A DNA stretch of 64,000 nt from Algoriphagus boseongensis (GTDB lineage Bacteria; Bacteroidota; Bacteroidia; Cytophagales; Cyclobacteriaceae): the NCBI RefSeq assembly GCF_004362805.1, contig NZ_SNYF01000007.1, positions 248,001 to 312,000 of the forward strand, given 5' to 3'. A program made the translations under genes and the position numbers. The notes beneath the pieces are model-generated. The model searched no databases. It was not told the origin of the DNA and worked only from the letters and a program-made list of their open reading frames with translations. Positions 1 through 9,800 of this stretch are shown here, piece by piece (within the stretch, counting starts at the first letter, position 1; each line of letters opens with the position of its first letter).

Positions 1-1839
1 CGTGGCCGGATCGTGAGGAGATACGTCGATGGAATTGACTAAACATTCCTGAAGACCTTTTGGAGTGACATTAGTCCAGGTTTTTCCATTGTCCCGAGTT
101 AGATGGACCAAACCGTCATCACTTCCTGTCCAGATGACACCGGCTTCATGGGGGCTTTCCATCACATAGGCCAAAGTGCCGTAATTTTCCGCACCTACCG
201 CTTCATTGGTGTAGGGTACTCCTGGAGTTCCCTGCTTGGATTTTTCATTTCGTGTCAGATCAGGAGAAGCTTCTGTCCAGGTTTTTCCCCAATCCTGAGT
301 TTTGAGCAAAATTTGGGAGCCATGGTAAAAAGTATTCGGCTCGTGCTGGGACCAGATGATCGGCGCGTTCCAGTTGAAGCGGTATTTCATATCCTTGGCA
401 TCCATGCCGAGGTATTGGATCGGTGCCGCCATGATATTGGTAGAGCCCTGAGTTTGCATATCCAAGACCTCAATTGTACCCTGATAGCTTCCTCCCAAGA
501 CATAACGAGGATCATCTGGATCAAAGGCCAAGAAAGCAGATTCACCCCCTGCGGAATAATTCCAATGCTCTTCACCGATTCCCCCTCTGCCCAAAGCCAT
601 GCTGGAAATCACCACGGAAGTATTGTCCTGCTGACCTCCATAAATGCGGTAAGGGAATTGGTTGTCCACGTTGATTCGGTAGAATTGGGCTGTAGGCATG
701 TTGTTTTGGGTAGACCAGGTTTTTCCTCCGTTGAAAGAAATCGATCCACCCCCGTCATCGGCCAAAATCAAGTTGTTTGGATTTTTGGGATTGATCCACA
801 AATCATGGTAATCCCCATGCGCTCCGTCAATGTCCTCAAAGCTTTTTCCCCCATCAATTGAAACCAGCATGGGGGCGCTTTGCACGTAGACTTTGTGCTC
901 ATTCACCGGATCGGCAAAAACCTCAATGTAATACCAAGCCCGCTGGGTGAGTCGGTTGCTTTTGTTGATTAAAGTCCAGCTTTCTCCGGCATCATTGGAG
1001 ACAAAAAGACCGCCCAGATCCTTGTAAGTATCACTTTCTACCAAGGCATAGACCTTGTCAGAATTGGCTCGAGAAACCGAAATGGCGAGTTTTCCTTTTT
1101 CCTTGGGAAGACCTTTTTCCAATTTAGTCCAGGTTTTTCCTGAGTCAGTGGATTTGTAAAAATTAGAACCCGGTCCACCAGATTTTACCTGCCAAGGAAA
1201 TCGCTGATGCTCCCACATCGCGGCATAGAGCACTTCCGGGAAATTCATGTCTAGGGAAAGCTCCACTGCACCAGTCATATTGTCCACGAATAGCACTTTC
1301 TCCCAAGTCAATCCACCGTCAATGGACTTGTAAACGCCTCTATCTTCATTTGGAGCATAGAGTGCTCCTTGAGCTGCAACATAGACAATGTCAGGATTGG
1401 TAGGGTGAATCTGAATTCGGGAAATGTGCTGGGTTTTTTCCAGTCCGAGTTTTTTCCAGGTCTTTCCTGCATCGGTGGATTTCCAAACTCCATCCCCGTA
1501 GGAGGTCATTACCCCACGAGGAGCATGCTCCCCCATACCTACGTAGATGATATTGGGATTGCTTTCGGCAACTGCTACCGCTCCGACCGAACCCGTGGTA
1601 AAAAATCCGTCTGAGATATTTTCCCATTGTTGCCCAGCATCCGTGGTTTTCCAAAGTCCCCCTCCGGTAGTCCCGAAATAATAGGTGAGGGGATCATTGA
1701 CCACTCCTGTGGCTGTCACCGATCTTCCCCCGCGATAGGGGCCGATATTTCGGTATTTGATGGGGAGTTTGGAATCGAAGGTTTGGGAAAATGCGGAGAG
1801 GCTAAGGCTGAAGAGTAAGCCAAAAAGAATCTTTTTCAT
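1..1839 (-). CDS. VPS10/sortilin-type BNR-repeat exported protein (partial)
   Basis: The frame is open for 613 codons from an ATG at 1839 to the first base of the window, so the C-terminus lies outside. It starts with a signal peptide ([19 protein letters not shown]). Asp-box (BNR) blades follow, for example [39 protein letters not shown] and [13 protein letters not shown]. This is the seven-to-ten-bladed propeller family often annotated as VPS10 domain or glycosyl hydrolase BNR protein, common in Bacteroidota and exported. The substrate is unknown and hydrolase activity should not be assumed. The missing end could carry a T9SS sorting domain. The family call is firm; function is not. Confidence 0.88.
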   Translation of the reverse strand, partial: MKKILFGLLFSLSLSAFSQTFDSKLPIKYRNIGPYRGGRSVTATGVVNDPLTYYFGTTGGGLWKTTDAGQQWENISDGFFTTGSVGAVAVAESNPNIIYVGMGEHAPRGVMTSYGDGVWKSTDAGKTWKKLGLEKTQHISRIQIHPTNPDIVYVAAQGALYAPNEDRGVYKSIDGGLTWEKVLFVDNMTGAVELSLDMNFPEVLYAAMWEHQRFPWQVKSGGPGSNFYKSTDSGKTWTKLEKGLPKEKGKLAISVSRANSDKVYALVESDTYKDLGGLFVSNDAGESWTLINKSNRLTQRAWYYIEVFADPVNEHKVYVQSAPMLVSIDGGKSFEDIDGAHGDYHDLWINPKNPNNLILADDGGGSISFNGGKTWSTQNNMPTAQFYRINVDNQFPYRIYGGQQDNTSVVISSMALGRGGIGEEHWNYSAGGESAFLAFDPDDPRYVLGGSYQGTIEVLDMQTQGSTNIMAAPIQYLGMDAKDMKYRFNWNAPIIWSQHEPNTFYHGSQILLKTQDWGKTWTEASPDLTRNEKSKQGTPGVPYTNEAVGAENYGTLAYVMESPHEAGVIWTGSDDGLVHLTRDNGKTWTNVTPKGLQECLVNSIDVSPHDPAT

Positions 1840-1994
1840 GTGTTTATAAAGGATTTTTCGGTCACATGGAATCTCGACTCGCTTTTAATCATACCCCTGT
1901 GCGGCTTTGTAGTCGTACTCGATTTCATGTAAGGTTGGACTGGTTTTGTTCCTTAAGATAGACAAATCCCAAAAATTTTAGGAGGTAGGACAAA

Positions 1995-2027
1995 GGAAAA
2001 AGCCCGATCAGAAAAACTGACCGGGCT
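1995..2027 (-). terminator. Rho-independent terminator of the DUF6600 gene
   Basis: Stem AGCCCGATCAG (2001-2011) pairs with CTGACCGGGCT (2017-2027) around an AAAAA loop, with one G-T wobble. On the complement strand the stem is followed by TTTTCC. It lies 26 bases past the stop of the gene at 2053-3435. Confidence 0.8.
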
Positions 2028-2052
2028 GAGTTGGTTTAGTAATCTAAAGAGC

Positions 2053-3435
2053 TTAATTATTTTTCTCTCGGCTGTTTCCTCGAGAGGAGGATGAACTGGA
2101 AGTTCTGCTTTGGGTAGAAGTGGAGCTTCTACTTGGAGCGGAAGACTTCACCTCTGGTTTGCTGGACTGAGTCCGGCTAGGTTGAGAAACTCTGGCATCC
2201 GATGATCTGGAAGGAGCTGTTCTTACCTGAGGCTCAGAGGAACTTCTTTGCTGTGGCTGCCTTACCTGAGACTCTCGGGAAGGAGCAGAGCTTCTTTGCT
2301 GAACAGATCCTCGATCCTGATTTTGAGGCTGAGTTCTCACCTGACTATCTCGAGAAGGCTGGGTTCTCACCTGAGAATCCCGAGCAGGCTGAGGAGTTCT
2401 CATCTGTTCCTGTCTTGAACCTTGGGCCGGAGCGGTCCTGGAAGGAGCTGTTCTACCTGAGTTCGAAGGAGCAGGCTTCATGTCAAATCCCTCATTTCTG
2501 GAAGGAGTAGCCGATCTTCCGCTTGGAGTTTCAGATCGGTTTACCGAACCGGTTTGGCTATTTGCAGATCTGCTGGACTGGGATGAGGAGCCGGAATTAG
2601 ATGGACTCACCTGTCTGCTGGATCTTGCGGTTTTTGCCTGATTTGCATCCAAAACTCGGGACGGTCTGGCGTCAACAGTTCTTCCTCGGCTTTGCTCCAA
2701 TTCTGGTCTGTAAACTCGGACCTCATTTCTAGAAACGGCCATTCTGCCTGGTGCTTCCGAGGTACGGATATTATAAACCGGCACCACTTTGCGGGTTACT
2801 TGCTCAACTTCTCTTCGGCTTGGACCTCCGTAGAAGTTGTAGTTGTTGTAGACGACAGTATTGTTGATCACCTTGGTTTTGTTGATGATTTTCACCCTGT
2901 GCGCATAAGGAGCATAGTAGTGGTAAGGATAGTTGTGGTAGATTCTTGCCTGAGGTAAGAATACCCAGTGGAAAGAAGGAACATTTACCCTTACGCTGAT
3001 GGATACTCCAGGACCCAGAGGAGCCCAACCGTAATATCCACCACCTGTTCTCCAGCTTACCCAAGCAGGTGCCCATTCATAACCAGGAATCCAAGCCCAG
3101 CTTTGGTAGTAATCGTCAAAGTACCATCTACCGTAGTGGAAAGTTGCCCATCCCCAATCGTAGTCAGATACCCAGGTGTTTCCGTATTCGGTCATTACCC
3201 AGCGTCCATTGGTGCCATAAGGATGAAAATCATCATACACCGCAGGCAGCCAGATGTAGCCGTGTCGGGCATCTTTTACCCAGTCTCCATAAGGAGTGAG
3301 CTCGTCATAAAAGACCTGAAAACTGACTCCTCCATATTTTTTTGCCTCGGCAACTGAAGTAAAGAAAAGTCCCGAGATCATCAGTGAAGCTAGGAATGCG
3401 ATCCTTAGCCAGTGGGGTTTTTGGTTTGCTTTCAT
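2053..3435 (-). CDS. DUF6600-type exported protein with Ser/Arg/Gln-rich tail
   Basis: 460 residues. Residues 1-31 form a signal peptide ending near SVAEA. Residues about 35-165 are very rich in Tyr and Trp, with repeated YxWxxW-like units (DYDWGWATFHYGRW, YQSWAWIPGYEWAPAWVSW, YYGWAPLGPG), typical of the DUF6600 family. The rest, from about residue 250, is low-complexity Ser, Arg, Gln and Pro with imperfect repeats of the form RDSQVRTQP. The tail is basic and probably disordered, so it may bind an acidic envelope polymer; that is inference. Function is unknown. It has its own terminator, and the 559-base gap upstream should hold its promoter. Confidence 0.82.
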   Translation of the reverse strand: MKANQKPHWLRIAFLASLMISGLFFTSVAEAKKYGGVSFQVFYDELTPYGDWVKDARHGYIWLPAVYDDFHPYGTNGRWVMTEYGNTWVSDYDWGWATFHYGRWYFDDYYQSWAWIPGYEWAPAWVSWRTGGGYYGWAPLGPGVSISVRVNVPSFHWVFLPQARIYHNYPYHYYAPYAHRVKIINKTKVINNTVVYNNYNFYGGPSRREVEQVTRKVVPVYNIRTSEAPGRMAVSRNEVRVYRPELEQSRGRTVDARPSRVLDANQAKTARSSRQVSPSNSGSSSQSSRSANSQTGSVNRSETPSGRSATPSRNEGFDMKPAPSNSGRTAPSRTAPAQGSRQEQMRTPQPARDSQVRTQPSRDSQVRTQPQNQDRGSVQQRSSAPSRESQVRQPQQRSSSEPQVRTAPSRSSDARVSQPSRTQSSKPEVKSSAPSRSSTSTQSRTSSSSSSRGNSREKNN

Positions 3436-3994
3436 GGTAGTCTTGGTTTAGTAGTGGAAAATTCAAGTAATCAGGTTTGTGGTGGTTCTTGTTGGTAATT
3501 GGCTTTTGCCTTTAAGATGTCAATTGATTCAGAAAGGTTGCATCATGTATTCCCAAAATCAGGCCATTTTTCAAAACTTTGTTAAAATGAATCAGATTTT
3601 AGGATGTCTATCGTAAAAAAATAATAAAAGGTTAGATGCTTTTATTTTTGTTTTTTAAAAAATAGAAATCAAATAAAGTAACTTATATTAAAAAATAAAT
3701 TAAGTCTAATTTCGAGTTTGAAATTTATGAAAAAGCAGAAACCCGTTTTCCTATTTTCTAAACGGTAAATGTGGTTTTTAAGGTATTTTGGGCTTCCTTA
3801 AAATTCTCTTAAGATTTTTTGATTTTTTTTCCTTGAGGAAAATGGGGAAGGTGAAACCCGGGTTTTTCCCACTATCCGTCCACTGAGCACAGACGACAGT
3901 CAACAGCAATTAAAATCTATTCTCAATCCCCTTTTTATTTGGTTAGTGTCAACGAAAGGGAAAAATCTAATTCCCCAAAAAAAGGGAGGTATAC
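3436..3994. other. 559-base A+T-rich intergenic region
   Basis: No coding frame above about 15 codons looks real here. The stretch around 3590-3720 is strongly A+T-rich. A 12-bp perfect palindrome, AAACCCGGGTTT, sits at 3854-3865. I found no exact TAnnTTTG promoter box on the complement strand upstream of the gene starting at 3435, although its promoter is expected here. Confidence 0.6.
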
Positions 3995-4996
3995 TCAGAT
4001 GCGATTTTTGACCAATTCCCCCATCACCCAGTTTGCTCTGGCGCCGGATTCTCCATGGCTTGGGCTTTGTCCCTGTCCGAGCAATTCATGTACAATGCTT
4101 TGGATTAAGGGTTGCTGGATATGCTTAGGGAGTTGGACATGAAAGTTAAAGGGCTCTTCATCATCCCGGATTAGGGTGAATTCCCCTTTTCCAAAGGTTG
4201 CAAATCGAATCTGACCTTGGTCTCCATCGATAATGACCTCGTCTACTTCAGCCGAATGGGAAGAAGTGAAGCACCAATTTCCTGTTCCCAAAACTCCATT
4301 TTCAAAGGCAAAACTACCCACTACGATATCTTCTGCTTCATAGGCTTTGGCCTGATTGGAAGAAAAACCTGAAGCATGGGTGATTTTACCAAAAAAGAAA
4401 TCCAACAAATCTAGTTGATGAGAGGCGAGGTCAAAGAAATATCCTCCTCCGGCGATTTCCGGAACAATCCTCCAGTTGTTTTCCAGCTTGGCAATAATCT
4501 CCGGCTCTACCACTTGCTTGAGATTAATATGCACAGTGCGTATAGCTCCAATTTCTCCTTTGTCAATTAATTCCTTGATTTTCAAAAAATGGGGCAAAGC
4601 CCTTCGGTAATAGGCAACAAATAAAGGGACTTCATGCTGGTTGCAAACTTCAATCATATCCAAACATTCGGCATGAGTTCGGGCCATGGGTTTTTCTACA
4701 TAAACCGGTTTTCCAGCCTCTGCTGCAAGTTTGGTCAATTCCAGATGGGCATGGGGAGGAGTGGCAATATAGATTGCATTTACCTCGGGATCTTGGATAA
4801 GACTTTTGGCATCAGTGTACCATTTTTTGACTCCATGTCGCTCGGCATAGTCTTTCACCTTGGCTTCATCCCTGCGCATGACTGCCACGAGTTTGCTATG
4901 TGGGATTAGGTTCATGGCTGGGGCGGATTTGACTTCACATACGTTGCCTACTCCCAACACTCCCCAGCGGACTTCGGAATCACTGAATTTTTTCAT
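3995..4996 (-). CDS. Gfo/Idh/MocA family oxidoreductase
   Basis: 333 residues. The N-terminal Rossmann domain shows GVLGVGNVC near residue 13 for NAD(P) binding, followed by the family's EKPMA motif with the conserved lysine near residue 97. The C-terminal half is the alpha/beta substrate domain (family PF02894/PF22725), with GGGYFFDLASHQLDLLDF typical of dehydrogenases acting on sugars or cyclitols. It is cytoplasmic, with no signal peptide, unlike the Tat-exported paralogue at 11476-12942. The substrate cannot be read from sequence. A terminator at 5040-5065 separates it from the gene upstream, so it is probably transcribed alone. Confidence 0.9.
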   Translation of the reverse strand: MKKFSDSEVRWGVLGVGNVCEVKSAPAMNLIPHSKLVAVMRRDEAKVKDYAERHGVKKWYTDAKSLIQDPEVNAIYIATPPHAHLELTKLAAEAGKPVYVEKPMARTHAECLDMIEVCNQHEVPLFVAYYRRALPHFLKIKELIDKGEIGAIRTVHINLKQVVEPEIIAKLENNWRIVPEIAGGGYFFDLASHQLDLLDFFFGKITHASGFSSNQAKAYEAEDIVVGSFAFENGVLGTGNWCFTSSHSAEVDEVIIDGDQGQIRFATFGKGEFTLIRDDEEPFNFHVQLPKHIQQPLIQSIVHELLGQGQSPSHGESGARANWVMGELVKNRI

Positions 4997-5039
4997 GTTG
5001 GAAATTAGAAAAGATTCGGGCTTTAGAGTAGTCTATCAA

Positions 5040-5065
5040 GAAAAAGCCCCGAAAAATTCGGGGCT
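5040..5065 (-). terminator. Rho-independent terminator of the haem-binding protein gene
   Basis: Stem AGCCCCGAA (5045-5053) pairs perfectly with TTCGGGGCT (5057-5065) around AAA; TTTTT follows on the complement strand. It is almost identical to the terminator of ftsH at 38934-38959. Confidence 0.85.
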
Positions 5066-5078
5066 GATTTTTAGTTTC

Positions 5079-5588
5079 TTATTGAGTTGGTGGAGGAGTT
5101 CTTCTTTTCATCACCAAACTATCTGCTGGGTAGGTGGCAGCAAGCATCGCCATTTGCTCCTTTGCCCAATCGATCAGGACTTGGCGCTCCTGGTCTGTGA
5201 GGTTAGCTTCTGGATGAAGTCCAAAATAAGTGTAGGACTCCAATGGCATTTCTTTTTCCTCAACCATTTCGATCACCTCCTCAAATTTGTGGTTTTGAAC
5301 TGCAAGGGGAAGATTGGTGAAGGAGGAGAAATTCAAATGTCGCTTACCGTCATTGACATGGTCAGCCAAGAAAAATTTAACTGGCTGGATGTTGGAATAC
5401 CAAGGGTATCGGGTCAGATTGGTGTGACAGTCGTTGCATGCTCCTTTGAGGATCATGGATACATTGTCCGGGACGTTGTAACTTTTGGATACGTCAAATT
5501 CATTGTCGTTGCTTTCGTTTTTCTCAACAGGGATAAACTGGATTAAGACGAGCAAGGCGACTAGTCCTATCGTGATTTTTTTGATCAT
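5079..5588 (-). CDS. Haem-binding domain protein (CxxCH)
   Basis: 169 residues. An N-terminal hydrophobic segment (residues 3-20) is either a signal peptide or a membrane anchor. A single c-type haem motif CNDCH lies at residues 51-55, followed by TRYPWYSNIQPVKFFLADHV, the hallmark of the Bacteroidota Haem_bd family (PF14376). These small proteins are predicted periplasmic or membrane-tethered; electron transfer is likely but no partner is encoded next to it. A strong terminator follows the stop. Confidence 0.87.
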   Translation of the reverse strand: MIKKITIGLVALLVLIQFIPVEKNESNDNEFDVSKSYNVPDNVSMILKGACNDCHTNLTRYPWYSNIQPVKFFLADHVNDGKRHLNFSSFTNLPLAVQNHKFEEVIEMVEEKEMPLESYTYFGLHPEANLTDQERQVLIDWAKEQMAMLAATYPADSLVMKRRTPPPTQ

Positions 5589-5688
5589 GTTTTTGCTGGG
5601 TTAATGAGGTTTAGATAGTAAAAGAAGGGTTGAGTTTAATTCAAATCAGAAAACTGATTCAATTAATTTCTATCAAGTTAATTACAAA

Positions 5689-6732
5689 TCAGGAAAACCG
5701 GTCAATCATCACAATTCCATTTTCCTGAAAAGTATCCATGGAAATCAAGGCTTCAACCGAATCCTCCAGACTAATTCTCTTGCCAATCAAGTTCTGTGGA
5801 GCGATTTTTCCTTCCTTAATCATCTGCATCATTTCTGGATAGGCATAAGCCTGCATGCCATGGCTTCCCAGTAATTCCAATTCCCTAGCAATGACCAAAT
5901 GCATGGGGATTTCAGGATTGGCTTCCGAGCCAGCCATTAAGCCAACTTGGATATGCTTTCCCCTTTTTCTCAGGCAGGCCACAGAATTGTAGCAGGTGAC
6001 TTTGCTACCCAAGGCATCAATAGAAACATGGGCTCCGCCTCTGGTAATCTCGAGGATTTGAGCTGGGATATCTTGGGATGCTTTTCCATTGAGTAGAACG
6101 CTGGCTCCGGCGGCTTTTGCAAGGCTTAATTTTTCTTCAGAAATATCAATGGCAATTACCGTAGCTCCCAAGGCAGCGGCAATCATAATCGCTGAAAGTC
6201 CCACGCCTCCGCAACCATGCACTGCCACCCATTGTCCACCACTCACTTTTCCCTGAGCAACGACTGCTCGAAATGAAGTGGCAAATCTACAGCCTAAGCT
6301 TGCGGCAGCTTCGAAACTCATTTCTTCAGGCAATCGGACGAGGTTTGTCTCTGCCCGATGTACGGCAACATATTCCGCAAAGGAACCCCAATGCGTAAAT
6401 CCAGGCTGAAATTGGTCGTCGCAGATTTGCTGATTTCCGCTTTGGCAAGTGGGGCAAGTACAGCAGGCACAGACAAAAGGAACAGTCACCCGATCTCCGA
6501 TTTTCCAGTTTTTCACTCCTTTTCCAAGCACCTTGATCACTCCGGCAAACTCATGTCCCGGTACATGAGGCAATCGGATATCTGAATCATGTCCCATCCA
6601 TCCATGCCAGTCACTTCGGCAGAGTCCCGTGGCTTTCACTTCCAAAATCACTCCTCCATCAGGAGCAATGGGGTCAGGGACATTTTGAACAGAAGGTTTT
6701 TCCTGAAAAGATTCGACTAGGAGGGCTTTCAT
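5689..6732 (-). CDS. Zinc-dependent alcohol dehydrogenase family protein
   Basis: 347 residues, full length for a medium-chain dehydrogenase. Catalytic zinc ligands are C38 ([10 protein letters not shown]), H60-E61 (GHEFAG) and C148. The structural zinc motif C-x2-C-x2-C-x7-C is intact at C90, C93, C96 and C104. The NAD(P) site is GCGGVG at 173-178, with an acidic IAIDIS after the second strand that favours NAD. The alcohol substrate is not predictable; the sequence looks like the broad-range Zn-ADH group annotated as zinc-dependent alcohol dehydrogenase. It is flanked by terminators or gaps and is probably monocistronic. Confidence 0.92.
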   Translation of the reverse strand: MKALLVESFQEKPSVQNVPDPIAPDGGVILEVKATGLCRSDWHGWMGHDSDIRLPHVPGHEFAGVIKVLGKGVKNWKIGDRVTVPFVCACCTCPTCQSGNQQICDDQFQPGFTHWGSFAEYVAVHRAETNLVRLPEEMSFEAAASLGCRFATSFRAVVAQGKVSGGQWVAVHGCGGVGLSAIMIAAALGATVIAIDISEEKLSLAKAAGASVLLNGKASQDIPAQILEITRGGAHVSIDALGSKVTCYNSVACLRKRGKHIQVGLMAGSEANPEIPMHLVIARELELLGSHGMQAYAYPEMMQMIKEGKIAPQNLIGKRISLEDSVEALISMDTFQENGIVMIDRFS

Positions 6733-6801
6733 TTATTTTTTGATAAAGGATACTTTGGCTTGAAAAGTAAAAAATAATCCCTCACCGAAATAATTTGAAA
6801 G

Positions 6802-6834
6802 AAAAAATGGCGACTGAATCAGCCGCCATTTTTT
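6802..6834 (-). terminator. Rho-independent terminator of the T9SS cargo gene
   Basis: AAAAAATGGCG (6802-6812) pairs with CGCCATTTTTT (6824-6834), and the inner CTGA/TCAG can extend the stem. It lies five bases past the stop of the 6839-11224 gene and could act on both strands, but only the complement-strand gene ends here. Confidence 0.8.
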
Positions 6835-6838
6835 GAAA

Positions 6839-9800
6839 TTATTGAATAATGATTTTTCGATTCATCAAGGTTCTGTTGGATTGGAGTCGGATCAAATAAA
6901 TGCCCGGCTTTTCTCTACTCACATCCAGCTCGATTCGATTTTCACCCACCTTCACTTCAGCTGATTGGGTCCAGGAGCTCTTTCCAGACATATCCAGCAA
7001 TTCCAGATTTCCCGTAAAACTTACTGAGGAGTAAAATTCAAGGTAAATCTTATCTCTGGATGGGTTTGGATAAAGTCGGATTCCTTCATAAAACTCCAAT
7101 TCTGGAATTTCGGTGTCGGTTGAGGTATCTTCTGGATTTAACTCCCTATTGGCGACAGGATATGCTTTGGTACTGGTTTCAACCAACAAAGAATAGCAGC
7201 TGGTGGAATTTTCGCCTGTCGCGGAGATTACCTGAATGTAATAGGTCGTACTTGAGTTGCTTGAATTCCAGACAATTTGCTCTGGGTTGATTCCGCCATT
7301 ATTGGAGGAGGATATCAACTGTCCTGAAGAATTGTAGAGATACAAATCAAAGTTGGCAGGCAATCCATCCAAAGAAATTCTCAAATTGGTTGACCTTCCT
7401 TTGCCCAAATTCACCGCAAACCAATCTTCATCAGAAGAACTGGAAATGGTGGCATTGATAACTGATCCGGTACTGATGGTTTTGGCATCCTGCCGGGTAT
7501 CGTTATTCTCATACAAATCCACGCAGAAATTGCTAGCTGTAGTAAATGAACTGCTGGAATAAGTGCTGGTGCTTATAGAGCAATTTGCCTTTACTCTCCA
7601 GTTGTAGTTCTGGTTTTCCTTAAGCCCAGAAAGGGTCAGGGAAGTGCCAGGAGTATTGGATGCTGCGACAATCCAGGTTGAGGAAGTAGCCAATTTGTAT
7701 TCAACTTGGTAATCCAATCCATTTGAAACAGCATTCCAACTTACAGTTGCCGAATTCAGATCAACATTTGGAGTTGTAAGTCCGGTTGGAGCATCGCATG
7801 AGTTTGGATTAGTAAATGCCTTAGTGCTTGTTTCGGCTAGCAAAGTGTAGCAGGAGTTGGAAAAACTTTGTCCATCTCCTTTGACCAAGATGAAGTAGGA
7901 AGTTCTGGATGTTCCGGAATTGTAGATGACAGTTTGAGTGGCTGAATTAACGGCCTCGGAACTAGCCAAAAGATTTCCGGATGAATTGTACAGATATAAG
8001 AAGGTATTACTTGTAAGTCCTTCCAAATTAACCCTCAAATTGGTGTTTTTGCCATTTCCAATTGGGATTTCAAACCAATCTTGGTCCGTAGTACTTCCGA
8101 TTCGCGCATTGATCGGGGATGTTCCAATTACTTTGGCAGCAGTCCGAGTTTCATTGGATTCATAAATATCCTCACAGACTTGAACCAGAGTAGTAAATTG
8201 ACTTTGTAGATAAGAGCTAGTTCCGCTCAATGTTCCACAATTAGTTCTTACTCTCCATTCGTAGTTGGTATTTTCTGCCAATCCTCCCAACGGATAGGAG
8301 TTTTGAGGATGATTTGAGGCAAGCAAAATCCAATTGGAACTTCCCGAGGTTCTGAAATCTAAATCATAGCCCGATGCTCCAGAAACTGAAGCCCAATTTA
8401 GGATAGCAGAATTCGAGGTAATTCCTGAAGTATTCAAATTGCTTGGAGCATTGCAGGTAATGGCAGTAGTAAATTGAGCTTGAGAATAGCTTCCTCCACC
8501 TTCTGTGCAGATAGCCTGAACTCTCCATTCGTAGCCTGTACCCTCTGATAGGTTGTTGAGGTTTATCTGCGTTTGGTTAGTCCCCTGGGTCAAATTGATC
8601 CAGTTTGTATCTCCGACTTTTCTATAATCTACGGAATAGCCTAGGACTCCAGAAAGCGCTTGCCATGCTAGTGTGGCAGAATTGGTGTTTATAGCTGAAG
8701 TCTGCAAACCTTGTGGGGTTTGACAGGTAACTCCTGTTGTGAATTGGCTGGTTGCGGCTGATCCATTTCCACCTGAACAGACGGAGGTAATTCTCCATTC
8801 ATAGGTAGTCTGCTGAATCAAGCCGGTTAAAGACCATTGGGTTGCAGAAGTTGCACTAGTAGCTAAAGTCCAATTAGCATCTTGGAGTCTTTTGTACTCC
8901 ACAAGATATTCAGTTGCTCCAGGAGCAGCGGTCCAGTTTAGGGTAGCTGTGGTGGAGCCAACCGGATTTGCAGAAAGGTTAGAGGCGCCAGGGCATGCCG
9001 AATAGATTGGACTTTCCCAAATACCTCTACCATAGGTACCAACTCTAATTTTTCCGGCATTTGGAACCAGTTCCACTTCATTGACTGCAACTAAGGGTAA
9101 ATTTTCCGTCATATTTACCCAGGATGTCATTTGGTTGTTTTTGTAATAGACACCAATATTCATCCCTACATAAACACCTTCTTGTGGCGTATCGTCAATG
9201 ACTACACTACGTCCAGCCATACTCGGCAATCCAGTTGAAATATTGGAAATAGTGGCTCCAGCATCTTCAGAATAAAGTAGTCTATTAGCAGAAGAGGTGG
9301 TTGTAATCCAGATTCTTTCTGGATTATTGGGGTGAATTCCTATGGATGAAATAGTAGATCCAATGGAATAGTTAGACCAGTTGCTTCCACCATCATTGGT
9401 AACATAAAGTGTACCCCCCACAGATGCATAAATATATTTCGAATCAGAAGGTGCCACAAAAAGTGTATTGAGATTCGAGGTAATAACATTCCCTGAAATC
9501 TTGGTCCAACTTACTCCCAAATCGGTGGATCTATATACTCCATTCCAACCAGCATAAATGGTATTGGTATTAGATTCGACCGCAATCGGTGTTACCCAAT
9601 TCCCAGTAGCTGGCTCACTAATGCTACTGTATGAAGAGCCACCATTGGTCGTTCTGTACATACTTCCATATTGGCTAGTTCCCCAGATCAAATTGGCATC
9701 CAGAGGGCTGACTATATTGTCCATTCCATCAGCTCCTAACCAATCTATCCAGCCATTATTTTTATAAATACTGGTTCCATTGTCTTGGGCACCACCCATC

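Noticed and set aside
103..861. Long plus-strand open frame opposite the VPS10-type gene
   Set aside because: It is antisense to repeated Asp-box codons of a clear protein family and its own translation shows no domain or protein-like pattern.
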